Of a DNA stretch of 64,000 bases, positions 1 to 7,338 are shown one piece after another. The notes beneath the pieces were generated by a model that saw only the letters and a program-made list of their open reading frames with translations, was not told the DNA's origin and searched no databases. Numbering within the stretch: the first letter of the stretch is position 1; every line of letters starts with the position of its first letter. This stretch comes from a virus, in IMG/VR virus record IMGVR_UViG_3300027851_001140, positions 1-64,000 of that record; one strand, written 5' to 3'. The translations under genes were made by a program, and so were the position numbers.

Positions 1-1077
1 TCCTACATTATTCTCTGTAAGGGGGATGTTAGGAAGCGGGCGTCGTTCTGATTCGTAAGAAGGGAACGCCCTCAGGTAGACTTGGTCCGACCTTCCGTCT
101 TCTAAGATGTCTGGTATTCCCACGTCTACGGTTACTTGATAGGTTATCCTCCCATCAGGAAGAGAGCCTACAGAAAGAGATTCTGCCACAGAATACTCAA
201 AGAACCTATAGTTTATTACATCTCCGGTGTAAATAGGGAATTCGCTGTGAACCACAAAAGTATTAACAGTTGACAACTGCGCCCACGTAAGCACTCCTCC
301 CAAAATGGGTGAAGGAAGGGCAAATGGATCTGATATGATATCAAGCCCAGAGGTGGAAGTGCACACCCAGGAACTTCTGGAATAAGTAGTACCACCTAGC
401 ACAAATACCTGTGCGCGAGAAGCCGCTGAACCACCACGGAAATCAGACGGCCGACTCCAAGAAAATACAGAAACCTCCCATATACCGTTCTCAGTGGGGT
501 CTGTTTGATTTATCAGTAAGACCCTCTCTCCAGAGACAAGAGAAACTCCATCAATAATAGGCTCCCCGGAGAGAACTTGATTGGTGTCTGAAACCGCAGA
601 CACAGACCCTCTTGGAGACAAATTACGTACAAAATCATCTGAGATAGGAGTGGAGGAAGGAGTGGGAGTGTACGTCCCATTAAGTTCAAGAGGATGTCCG
701 TACAGGTCTACTGTTGTTCCTGCAGGATATCCAGTGATAAGTGGCTCCACCAAAGAAAGAACGTTTCCAGATTCAAGAATGTCGTCAATAGAAGTAAAAA
801 ATCTACCATCTACAAGAATCTTACTTCCTATGCGGAACCACGGAAGTGGAGAAGATAAAGCCAAACGGGAAGAAGTTGCAGATGCTCCTGTGGAAAGAGT
901 GGTCTGGTTATCTGGAAGCCAAATAGGAAGTGGTGAACCTACCTTACGCGCAAAGCGCAAGGTTCCAGATAAAAAGGGGTCAAGAGGATGAGCAATTCCC
1001 CTGACCTTTATAAAGGCGGAATTATAAGAGGGAAGCTTTCCGTTCACCAACTGAAAAAGATCTCTAACTCTTCCCAT
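1..1077 (-). CDS. Partial phage structural (fibre-type) protein
   Basis: The gene starts with ATG at 1077 and stays open to the left edge, so the C-terminus is missing; at least 359 residues are visible. The start overlaps the TGA of the upstream SWIM gene as TGATG, which suggests translational coupling. Around residues 180-200 there is a segment of the form DGVxLxxGxRVLLxxQTxPxxNGIW. I know this segment from tail fibre and other virion proteins of many phages, where it is a small beta-rich repeat unit. The rest is rich in Ser, Gly and Pro with no membrane segment. A virion or tail-fibre role is inferred from the motif and neighbours; no enzymatic motif is visible. Confidence 0.75.
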   Translation of the reverse strand, partial: MGRVRDLFQLVNGKLPSYNSAFIKVRGIAHPLDPFLSGTLRFARKVGSPLPIWLPDNQTTLSTGASATSSRLALSSPLPWFRIGSKILVDGRFFTSIDDILESGNVLSLVEPLITGYPAGTTVDLYGHPLELNGTYTPTPSSTPISDDFVRNLSPRGSVSAVSDTNQVLSGEPIIDGVSLVSGERVLLINQTDPTENGIWEVSVFSWSRPSDFRGGSAASRAQVFVLGGTTYSRSSWVCTSTSGLDIISDPFALPSPILGGVLTWAQLSTVNTFVVHSEFPIYTGDVINYRFFEYSVAESLSVGSLPDGRITYQVTVDVGIPDILEDGRSDQVYLRAFPSYESERRPLPNIPLTENNVG

Positions 1078-1856
1078 CAGCAATACTCCGAATCAAAGGG
1101 AAGGGCCAAAGACCTTAGAGCATGAGCAGCACGTAAATACTTACCAGGCAGGTATAACGACCCTACACGGTAATGGGCCTCCCTGTTTCGTGCATCTGTG
1201 GGGTCTGCGGTGTCCGAATCTTCAGTAGTGGTTGGAGCCAGGTCCAGATCAGGAGGAAGCTCTTCTGTAGGCGAAAATTCAGGAACTACAGGTACATCTT
1301 GTATGTCATCTTCTTCAACCGCCCTCTCCTCTGGGGACTCTCCTGACCAGGAGGAAAGAGCTACTGGAAGAACAGCATATATGTGCTTACACAAGGTACC
1401 TATTCCTCTAGGGTTCGTAAATCTAGCAGGCTGTCCGTTGCTGTATATGATGTCGGAGCTTCCATATCGAGTCAACGCCCACTCACACACATACCTAAAG
1501 TAGTTACAGGAACAACTAACCCACACAGGATTGGTGACAGAGGGTCTTCCTGGAAGTAATTCTTCTGATCGTATTCCAGGCGAGGGCAATCCAGGCCAGC
1601 ATAGAATGACTTTCTTTGGAGTTCCGGACCGTGTGGGTTTTCCTGGATAGGAGACGGAGCACTGAACCCTATAGAACTGTCTGTACACGGGCCCTAACGA
1701 TGACAACCTACGATATTGAGATGGGGCTTGCCAATCGGAGGGCTCACCTATAGCGGATATGCTACGGCATCCATCGCTGTACCCAACGATGTTAGGGGCA
1801 GTATTGGCCATGAGTACGCGAGGAGAAAGAGGCCGTAAATTTCCGCGAGAAGGCAT
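1077..1856 (-). CDS. SWIM-type zinc-finger protein
   Basis: A 259-residue protein. The central part carries a SWIM-like pattern: VSCSCNYFRY gives the CxC pair and, about 40 residues later, LCKHIYAV gives the CxH pair. SWIM domains bind zinc and usually mediate nucleic-acid or protein contacts. From memory, large phages often encode a similar CSC-x-F ... NPxGxxxLCKH protein of unknown job. After the finger comes an acidic, Pro/Ser/Thr-rich linker (about residues 170-220) and a short basic C-terminus. An AGGAG lies about 14 bases before the ATG, far for a ribosome binding site. It is distantly similar to the gene at 48837-49298. It sits between structural genes, so a virion role is as likely as DNA binding. 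Confidence 0.7.
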   Translation of the reverse strand: MPSRGNLRPLSPRVLMANTAPNIVGYSDGCRSISAIGEPSDWQAPSQYRRLSSLGPVYRQFYRVQCSVSYPGKPTRSGTPKKVILCWPGLPSPGIRSEELLPGRPSVTNPVWVSCSCNYFRYVCEWALTRYGSSDIIYSNGQPARFTNPRGIGTLCKHIYAVLPVALSSWSGESPEERAVEEDDIQDVPVVPEFSPTEELPPDLDLAPTTTEDSDTADPTDARNREAHYRVGSLYLPGKYLRAAHALRSLALPFDSEYC

Positions 1857-1875
1857 CGATGATAGAATAACTCCT

Positions 1876-1900
1876 AAAAAGTAACACTTATTTTGTTACT
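1876..1900 (-). terminator. Weak candidate terminator after the DUF1360-like gene
   Basis: On the minus strand AGTAACA and TGTTACT (1900-1894 and 1886-1880) form a 7-bp stem with a 7-base loop, followed by a run of five T. The stem includes the TAA of the upstream gene. It is A/T-rich and short, so it may only pause or attenuate transcription before the SWIM gene. Confidence 0.35.
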
Positions 1901-2201
1901 CTCCCTCCGCAAGTTTCTCTATCCAGATAAGAAGATTGTCGAGGAATCCAGATATCGTGATCCCGGCCAAGGAATAAATGAGCAAGGAACAAACGGTGTC
2001 AGAAGAAAATTCCACAAATCCATTAGCAAGAAAATACACCATCCATCCAGAGTGAAACCCTATGCAGTAAGGACAAGAAAATAACTTACGGAAAAACCTA
2101 GTTCTCTCAGATAGAAAATTCCTTGGCGCAGATAGTAAGTAGGACTCCTTGATCAAAAAAGTTAGTCCGTACATGGCCAACAATGAGATAAAATCCTTCA
2201 C
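1896..2201 (-). CDS. DUF1360-like small membrane protein
   Basis: A 101-residue protein. Visible are an N-terminal hydrophobic stretch (residues 3-18), a basic region with SAPRNFLSER, the sequence FSCPYCIGFHSGWMVYFLA, and a further hydrophobic segment near residues 72-92. The CPxCxGFxxGW signature with flanking membrane helices is typical of DUF1360, a family of small inner-membrane proteins of unknown function found in bacteria and phages. The ATG overlaps the stop of the upstream coiled-coil gene by four bases (ATGA). The family call rests on the short Cys/Gly/Trp signature only. Role unknown. Confidence 0.6.
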   Translation of the reverse strand: MKDFISLLAMYGLTFLIKESYLLSAPRNFLSERTRFFRKLFSCPYCIGFHSGWMVYFLANGFVEFSSDTVCSLLIYSLAGITISGFLDNLLIWIEKLAEGE

Positions 2202-2587
2202 TTGGACCTTTTCCTAGGAGATTTTGATGGGGACCCATTTTTTGAAGTGCGCTTTTCCGGAACTCCGTTCCTTACAAAACACCCTTCAATTGTGTTCAGT
2301 GTCCATCCAGATTTAGAAAGATCCACATCATAGGACTCGGTAAGGTACTTTCCTAGTGCATTAAGCTCGTCAGTTTTACCTGAGATAGACTCCTTAATCA
2401 TCTTTTGTTCCTGTATATGACGGGACTCCAGGACGGAGAACTGCTCCTTTAGAGCATCAAGGTTCAGCACCGATTGCCCTAACTTTGATTTTAGACTTTC
2501 CAAATCTGCCATTATAGAATGGATTTTAGATTTATCAGTAGATTTTAGTGCTATTCTCTCTAGCTCTATTGTGTTGTCCGCAGTCAT
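2198..2587 (-). CDS. Small coiled-coil protein, function unknown
   Basis: A 129-residue protein with no recognised family. Residues 20-80 have regular heptad-like spacing of Leu, Ile and Val and many Lys/Glu, as in a coiled coil. The C-terminal 25 residues are basic and rich in Ser, Lys and Pro (KRTSKNGSPSKSPRKRSK), which could bind nucleic acid or an acidic partner. An AAGGTG lies 5 bases before the ATG, a good ribosome binding site. It is co-transcribed with the DUF1360-like gene (4-base overlap). Function not inferred. Confidence 0.65.
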   Translation of the reverse strand: MTADNTIELERIALKSTDKSKIHSIMADLESLKSKLGQSVLNLDALKEQFSVLESRHIQEQKMIKESISGKTDELNALGKYLTESYDVDLSKSGWTLNTIEGCFVRNGVPEKRTSKNGSPSKSPRKRSK

Positions 2588-2615
2588 AAATCACCTTGTA
2601 ACATAATTTACAAAC

Positions 2616-4121
2616 TTATACCACCCCTACACGAAGAAGACCCCAGACTGTAGTAGCTCCAGCTCCATCATGACCGATGTGAAACTGAGTTCCTGTGTAA
2701 GGAGCTAGACTGGCAGTGCCTCCAACAAAGTAGCTTGCATCTTCGTATTGCCCATTTACGAACAGACGAACGAACTGATTGTCCCAATCGATCTCAAGTC
2801 GAATAGTATCACCTGCGGTGAAGCCACTAGTAATAAATGCAGAAGAGAACTGAACCTCTGCAATAGCAGTACCATCAGTGACTATGATGCGAGCTACACC
2901 GCCATCCTGGTTCATGACGACACCACGAGAGGCGGTAGCATCGTCCAACATGAAGATGCACTGAAGTCCGTCTATAACAGCTTGCTCGTCATGCTCAGGG
3001 ACGTATTCGAAGATCAGCTTGTTTGAAGTCCAGGCGGCAGGAAGATTGATTGCTAGCTGGTCTTCTTGTCTGGTAACGGCTACTCCTGTAGTAGGAATGT
3101 ATGAGGTTGGGAAAGCCCCAGACTCCAACTGAAACCCATAGTAAACCGCATCTCTGTCGCCAGCAGGAAGACCACCTGTGAGACTACGATTGCCTGCATC
3201 GCCAGCTCTGTGTTGGTTGTTAGCATTGGGTGTGGTTACGAAACCCACACGAATCCAGTCAGGACCTACAGTACCTCCCACAGCTTGCTCAGGATTTATT
3301 GCTGTGAATTGATACACACCAGTACCAGGGCCTTGACGTACAAAGGCGGAATGTGCAGTAGGAACCATTGGAGGACTCACAATAGTGGTAAGATACATGT
3401 TATTTCCACTAGGTGATTCCACTCTAGCAGCGGATGTGCCACCAAAAGGATCTGCCTGACTTCCAGTTAGTGTAGCAGTGCCAGCGGGCCCCCATCCAGC
3501 TTCAGCAGGGCTAAGTGACCTAAGCACCAAGTTAGTTCTGGCACCCTCAAGCAGATACCAGTAGTCAGATGCAACACCTACTTTAGCTGAAACATCTCGC
3601 AGAACGCCAGAAGAGTATGAACTCAGATTACCAGCAGGAATACCTACTTCGGGTGCACCATCAGTCGCAGCACTCGTACGAGCAAAGGTATAGCCAGCTT
3701 GAGCTGTAAGATCTTGCCACTCAACTGCCGCTTCACGTTCACGACGAAACTCTAGGTGCACTCCATGAAGATTTAGAGTGTTGACACTCTCGCAGATCAT
3801 GCGAATACCATAGTATCCGTCCTGCGGTACGAAGCCAGTGTCCGTGAAGGCTGTAGGTGTTGTTGTAGCAGCCACGTCAATCACAGCTACTATGAAGCCT
3901 GTCTGCGACTCGTACAACTCAACACGACCTGGGTCATCTACGAGATTAGCCCACGACAACAAAGCAGTGAAACTTATAGGACCCTTCGGTAGCCACAAAA
4001 AGGCGCCGATCTCCCCATCAGGGCTAGTACCAGTAGCAGAGCGACCAATGTGCAGCGTGTGCTCGAATCCGAAAGATCGAGTAGAGCCATCTTGAGTTAA
4101 GTTGTTGTATGGGTAGGTCAT
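2616..4121 (-). CDS. Tail adhesin with carbohydrate-binding and LamG-like domains
   Basis: A 501-residue protein. Residues 1-130 form a beta-rich module with GEIGAFLWLPKG, related to the N-terminal modules of the genes at 5495 and 5899. Residues 135-330 hold the pattern DGAPExGxPxxNxSxYxSGxLRxVSxKxG ... LLEGARTN, a carbohydrate-binding module seen in many phage fibres (the E-G-x-RTN signature). The C-terminal 150 residues look like a LamG/concanavalin-type jelly roll (LRLEIDWDNQxVRLFVNG-like). The same last two domains occur in the next gene, so the two are paralogues. The likely role is reversible binding to host surface glycans. The adhesin call is strong; the ligand is unknown. Confidence 0.8.
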   Translation of the reverse strand: MTYPYNNLTQDGSTRSFGFEHTLHIGRSATGTSPDGEIGAFLWLPKGPISFTALLSWANLVDDPGRVELYESQTGFIVAVIDVAATTTPTAFTDTGFVPQDGYYGIRMICESVNTLNLHGVHLEFRREREAAVEWQDLTAQAGYTFARTSAATDGAPEVGIPAGNLSSYSSGVLRDVSAKVGVASDYWYLLEGARTNLVLRSLSPAEAGWGPAGTATLTGSQADPFGGTSAARVESPSGNNMYLTTIVSPPMVPTAHSAFVRQGPGTGVYQFTAINPEQAVGGTVGPDWIRVGFVTTPNANNQHRAGDAGNRSLTGGLPAGDRDAVYYGFQLESGAFPTSYIPTTGVAVTRQEDQLAINLPAAWTSNKLIFEYVPEHDEQAVIDGLQCIFMLDDATASRGVVMNQDGGVARIIVTDGTAIAEVQFSSAFITSGFTAGDTIRLEIDWDNQFVRLFVNGQYEDASYFVGGTASLAPYTGTQFHIGHDGAGATTVWGLLRVGVV

Positions 4122-4124
4122 ACG

Positions 4125-5495
4125 TTACCCCTCGCTAATGATAAAGATGCCACCAAAACCAGGGAGAGGTAAGCGACCTATGGACAAGGCACCAAAGACA
4201 TGCTCCTCTCCAGCGTTGTGGCCTATGTTCGCTGTTACAGGTGACGCGTAGTTCCAGATGCCAGTGAACGCTGTGGTGTCTACCAAAACTGTGTCAACAT
4301 ACACACGAATCTGTTCATTAGCCCAATCCAGCTCCACCCTTACTTCGTCTCCTGCGTTATAGGTCAGTCCAGCCGTCAGAAAGGGTCCGTCGTTTGTGAC
4401 CATCTGAACTTTGCTCGCGCCTGTATCTACCACGATAGAGATGGAGTACACACCAGCCCGCAGCAAAGTCAAAGTCGAACCATGAGCTACGTGTTGAGCA
4501 CTGCTATGCTCAGGTCGATAGTAGAATACCAGCGTGCCAGCACCCCACGCGTTCTGCAAGGCGCAGCTCAATACGTCGGCAGCACGTGTTGTGGGTGTGT
4601 TTGATGTGCCTACGTCAATGTAACTACTTGGGAACTGTGCTTGCTCGATCTGGTTGAACGCCTGCGCGTAGTGGCGTTCGTCTGCGTCACCATTACGAGT
4701 TCGAATCGTAGTACTACCAACTCCTATAGCTGAATCAAGTACCTGCTGAAATCTTTGCCATTCTAGAGGAAGATTGATGTTGATCGTGGAGACCGTAGCG
4801 TCCCGACGAATCCAATCAAAGAATACAGCAGGATCTGTCGCGAGGAACTCCGCCTTGACGAAAGCTGATACAGCGTAGGTGGTGGAGTCAGTAGTATCTG
4901 CATTCTGAGTGATGACCTGCGTACGTGCGTTCGACACTGTCATCTGATAGAGTGAGATATTGGCATCACCACTCGGGCCTGTATACGTGGTCGAAATAGT
5001 GCTAGTCGAGGCCACAGCGCTCGAATTTCGGCTCAGCGTAGTGAATGAGATGTTTGTTCTTGCCCCTTCCAGCAGGTATGTTGGCTGGTCCGTCAATCCC
5101 AGCTTCGAGCTTACCTCACGTAGCTCACCTGAGGCGTAGAAGCTCACATTGTGTGCTGGAAGGCCAGTCTCCGGAGCACCATCAGACGCAACAGTGGCTC
5201 TTGTGAAAGAGTAGTTAGGCTGGATCGTCATGTCGATCCACTGCGTAGCATCGTACAGAGTCACAGGCGCTGAAGATACTGTTACGCCATTAGTGGTGAC
5301 CTCACAGCGAACCACAACACCGGCCTGAGCTTCTGCATAATCGTAGGCCAGAAGACGAGCAGTCTCAGAGACCTGCAGCACATCATCGAAGTACCACTGG
5401 TAGGTGCGTGTGATTGGTGCTGCAACTGTGACCAAGCCGTCAGAGCAATATACGAGACGACGAAATGGATCGTGATATAGCGTAGGCAGTACCAT
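4125..5495 (-). CDS. Tail adhesin, paralogue of the 2616-4121 protein
   Basis: The ATG at 5495 (residue 1 = MVLPTLYHD) is chosen because it overlaps the TAA of the upstream gene as TAATG; a longer reading frame to 5582 would overlap that gene by 88 bases. The 456-residue product has a short Ig-like N-terminus, then the DGAPETGLPxHNxSFYASGELREVSSKLG ... LLEGARTN carbohydrate-binding module (about residues 100-260), and a C-terminal LamG-like domain (VRVELDWANEQIRVYVD). Both last domains match the downstream adhesin along their length, while the N-termini differ. This fits a fibre whose tip was duplicated and whose attachment part was swapped. Confidence 0.8.
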   Translation of the reverse strand: MVLPTLYHDPFRRLVYCSDGLVTVAAPITRTYQWYFDDVLQVSETARLLAYDYAEAQAGVVVRCEVTTNGVTVSSAPVTLYDATQWIDMTIQPNYSFTRATVASDGAPETGLPAHNVSFYASGELREVSSKLGLTDQPTYLLEGARTNISFTTLSRNSSAVASTSTISTTYTGPSGDANISLYQMTVSNARTQVITQNADTTDSTTYAVSAFVKAEFLATDPAVFFDWIRRDATVSTININLPLEWQRFQQVLDSAIGVGSTTIRTRNGDADERHYAQAFNQIEQAQFPSSYIDVGTSNTPTTRAADVLSCALQNAWGAGTLVFYYRPEHSSAQHVAHGSTLTLLRAGVYSISIVVDTGASKVQMVTNDGPFLTAGLTYNAGDEVRVELDWANEQIRVYVDTVLVDTTAFTGIWNYASPVTANIGHNAGEEHVFGALSIGRLPLPGFGGIFIISEG

Positions 5496-5899
5496 TATAG
5501 CACTCCTCCGACGGCAAAGAGGATTCCACGAATGTAGAGCTGGTCTCCAGTTGATGGAGCTGTGACGTAAACCGTATACCAATCACCTCCTGGCGGAACA
5601 GTGAAGTCAGTATCAAGCGTTACGTACCACTCTGTGCTTGGTACATTGTCCAATGTACGAGACGCGTGTGTAGTAAGCCCGTCGAGTGACCTAAGCTCTA
5701 CATCGTAGATTGAGGCATCACCTAAGCAATGGTAGTGAATCGGAGTATTAGCTCCTTGTAGCTCACCACCAGGTAGGAAGATTGTTGCAATCTGCTGACT
5801 GAGCGTATCTCCTGAATACGCAGCTTGGCAGTTGCAGTGAATCAGACGCGCATCCTGCTGCAATCCTGACTTGATTGATATGGTGCGAGCATCAGACAT
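5495..5899 (-). CDS. Small beta-rich fibre module protein
   Basis: A 134-residue protein starting with MSDARTIS. The ATG at 5899 is favoured over one two codons upstream because it overlaps the preceding TGA as TGATG. The sequence is beta-rich with IFLPGGELQGANTPIHYH and an alternating hydrophobic pattern, no signal peptide and no membrane helix. It resembles the N-terminal module of the 479-residue adhesin just upstream (FLLPAGDFHGPGSYISY), so it looks like a free-standing copy of that module. It may be a fibre subunit or an assembly partner. The structural role is inferred from similarity and position. Confidence 0.65.
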   Translation of the reverse strand: MSDARTISIKSGLQQDARLIHCNCQAAYSGDTLSQQIATIFLPGGELQGANTPIHYHCLGDASIYDVELRSLDGLTTHASRTLDNVPSTEWYVTLDTDFTVPPGGDWYTVYVTAPSTGDQLYIRGILFAVGGVL

Positions 5900-7338
5900 C
5901 AGCAAGATACTCCTGTGAGGTAGGTGAGCAGCGCGCGAAGGTGGGTACGCTGATCCGCGGTAAGTGCAGGTCCAAGATGGGCAGCATGTACGACTATGTT
6001 TGCAGCAACGGTACCGTAAGGGCCAGTAGCAGAAGTTTGGGAGGCGCCCATAATAGCATACTGACCATCTGCGCGGCCAGATACGCTACCTGATCCTGTG
6101 GCTACAACCACTCCAGCTACGCGAGCATTGACTGTACTCGTGCCCTGAATAGCTTCACCAGAATAATGAGCTAGTACTCCATCAGGGTCGTAGGTAGCGC
6201 TTGGAGTTGCGTTTGCCGCCCCTGAGGATGTGAATCTAAACCTTGTAGAATCCTGATCACTGAGGTAGAAGATGGCAGTGTTCGGCACCCAGTACCCAAA
6301 CCATACATCACCTAAAGTGCCAAAGGCGACACGCTGACCGACAATACCCGTCTCTTGGTCGGTGAATCCACTTCCTTTGGTGAACGTACCACGCAAGAAA
6401 TCATCAACACCATCAAACGTCAGGATAGGACGTCCATTAACGCCTCCTGTGGAGTATGCAGCACGATGCGTCGGCGCCGGAGCTGCGAGTGTGCAAGAAA
6501 CGCCACCCCACCCCGAAGCCCACTGGTCTACAGTAGTATCACCGTCAGTTAGCGTCATCAGAGAATTGTCTGGATTTGCCCATATTGCAGTGTCGGGCAG
6601 ATACGTAGCGTCAGCAAAAACGACTACATTAGAGACACTAACATCAGACCCTGCGCCGCTATGGGCACGTGCCCTAAAGCTCAAGTCAGGTCCGATGTCA
6701 TTCACTCCCGTATTGTCGCCAGACCATTGAGCTACGTAGGCTTCTGCTGTGGCTTTGTCTACTTCGTTGATAGTAGCATCTTCTATACCGTCACGAAGCA
6801 GCGTCCAGGTAATGTGCGTGAAAGATCCAGTAACTACTGGGTTGGTCAATGTAGGACTGTTGCCGATCTCTACAGTCCATGACACTACCGGAGGCGTGGT
6901 GATTATAGGCAGGGCTCCAGCGCGCACCACTTCGAAGTACCACGTCAGAACACCTGCGCCTGAAGCAGTGTTCGTGAATCGCAGATAGCAAAGCGTATCA
7001 CTTGGAATGTTGACGTTGTTGTCGAATGGTACGTGAAAAACAGTTCCAGGACCATCAATAATCTCTGCTGCTGAGCCACCTACTGTAGCTGTGGCTATGA
7101 CGTTACCGCCAAAGTCGACAAGCTCAGCGGTTCCGATCCAGCTGCCGCTTGTATTCAAGTAAGAGATGTAGGAGCCAGGTCCATGAAAATCTCCAGCAGG
7201 CAGTAGAAATGGGCCTGCATAGTCAACTGTTACATCAGGCGAAGTACCCAACAGCTGAATGCAAGACCCGGTAATGATAGCTGGAGCTATCACCTTTCCT
7301 GTATGCTCTTGATTTAGAGCTAACGGAAAGCCGATCAC
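5899..7338 (-). CDS. Tail adhesin with C-terminal jelly-roll domain
   Basis: A 479-residue protein. The N-terminal 130 residues match the small fibre module gene downstream. Residues 140-250 look like one or two Ig/FnIII-type repeats (VVSWTVEIGNSPTLTNPVV; FRARAHSGAGSDVSVSNVV). The last 220 residues resemble a LamG/concanavalin fold: GRPILTFDGVDDFLRG is the usual 'found-in-glycan-binding-proteins' opening, and the domain ends with LTADQRTHLRALLTYLTG. That ending (a short helix after the jelly roll) is common in phage and bacterial surface proteins. It overlaps the fibre gene upstream by four bases. Host-surface binding is the likely role. Confidence 0.75.
   Translation of the reverse strand: MIGFPLALNQEHTGKVIAPAIITGSCIQLLGTSPDVTVDYAGPFLLPAGDFHGPGSYISYLNTSGSWIGTAELVDFGGNVIATATVGGSAAEIIDGPGTVFHVPFDNNVNIPSDTLCYLRFTNTASGAGVLTWYFEVVRAGALPIITTPPVVSWTVEIGNSPTLTNPVVTGSFTHITWTLLRDGIEDATINEVDKATAEAYVAQWSGDNTGVNDIGPDLSFRARAHSGAGSDVSVSNVVVFADATYLPDTAIWANPDNSLMTLTDGDTTVDQWASGWGGVSCTLAAPAPTHRAAYSTGGVNGRPILTFDGVDDFLRGTFTKGSGFTDQETGIVGQRVAFGTLGDVWFGYWVPNTAIFYLSDQDSTRFRFTSSGAANATPSATYDPDGVLAHYSGEAIQGTSTVNARVAGVVVATGSGSVSGRADGQYAIMGASQTSATGPYGTVAANIVVHAAHLGPALTADQRTHLRALLTYLTGVSC

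Noticed and set aside
5495-5582. Longer start of the 4125-5495 adhesin
   Set aside because: It would overlap the upstream gene by 88 bases and adds a basic, Trp/Arg-rich stretch unlike a fibre N-terminus; the TAATG junction at 5495 fits better.
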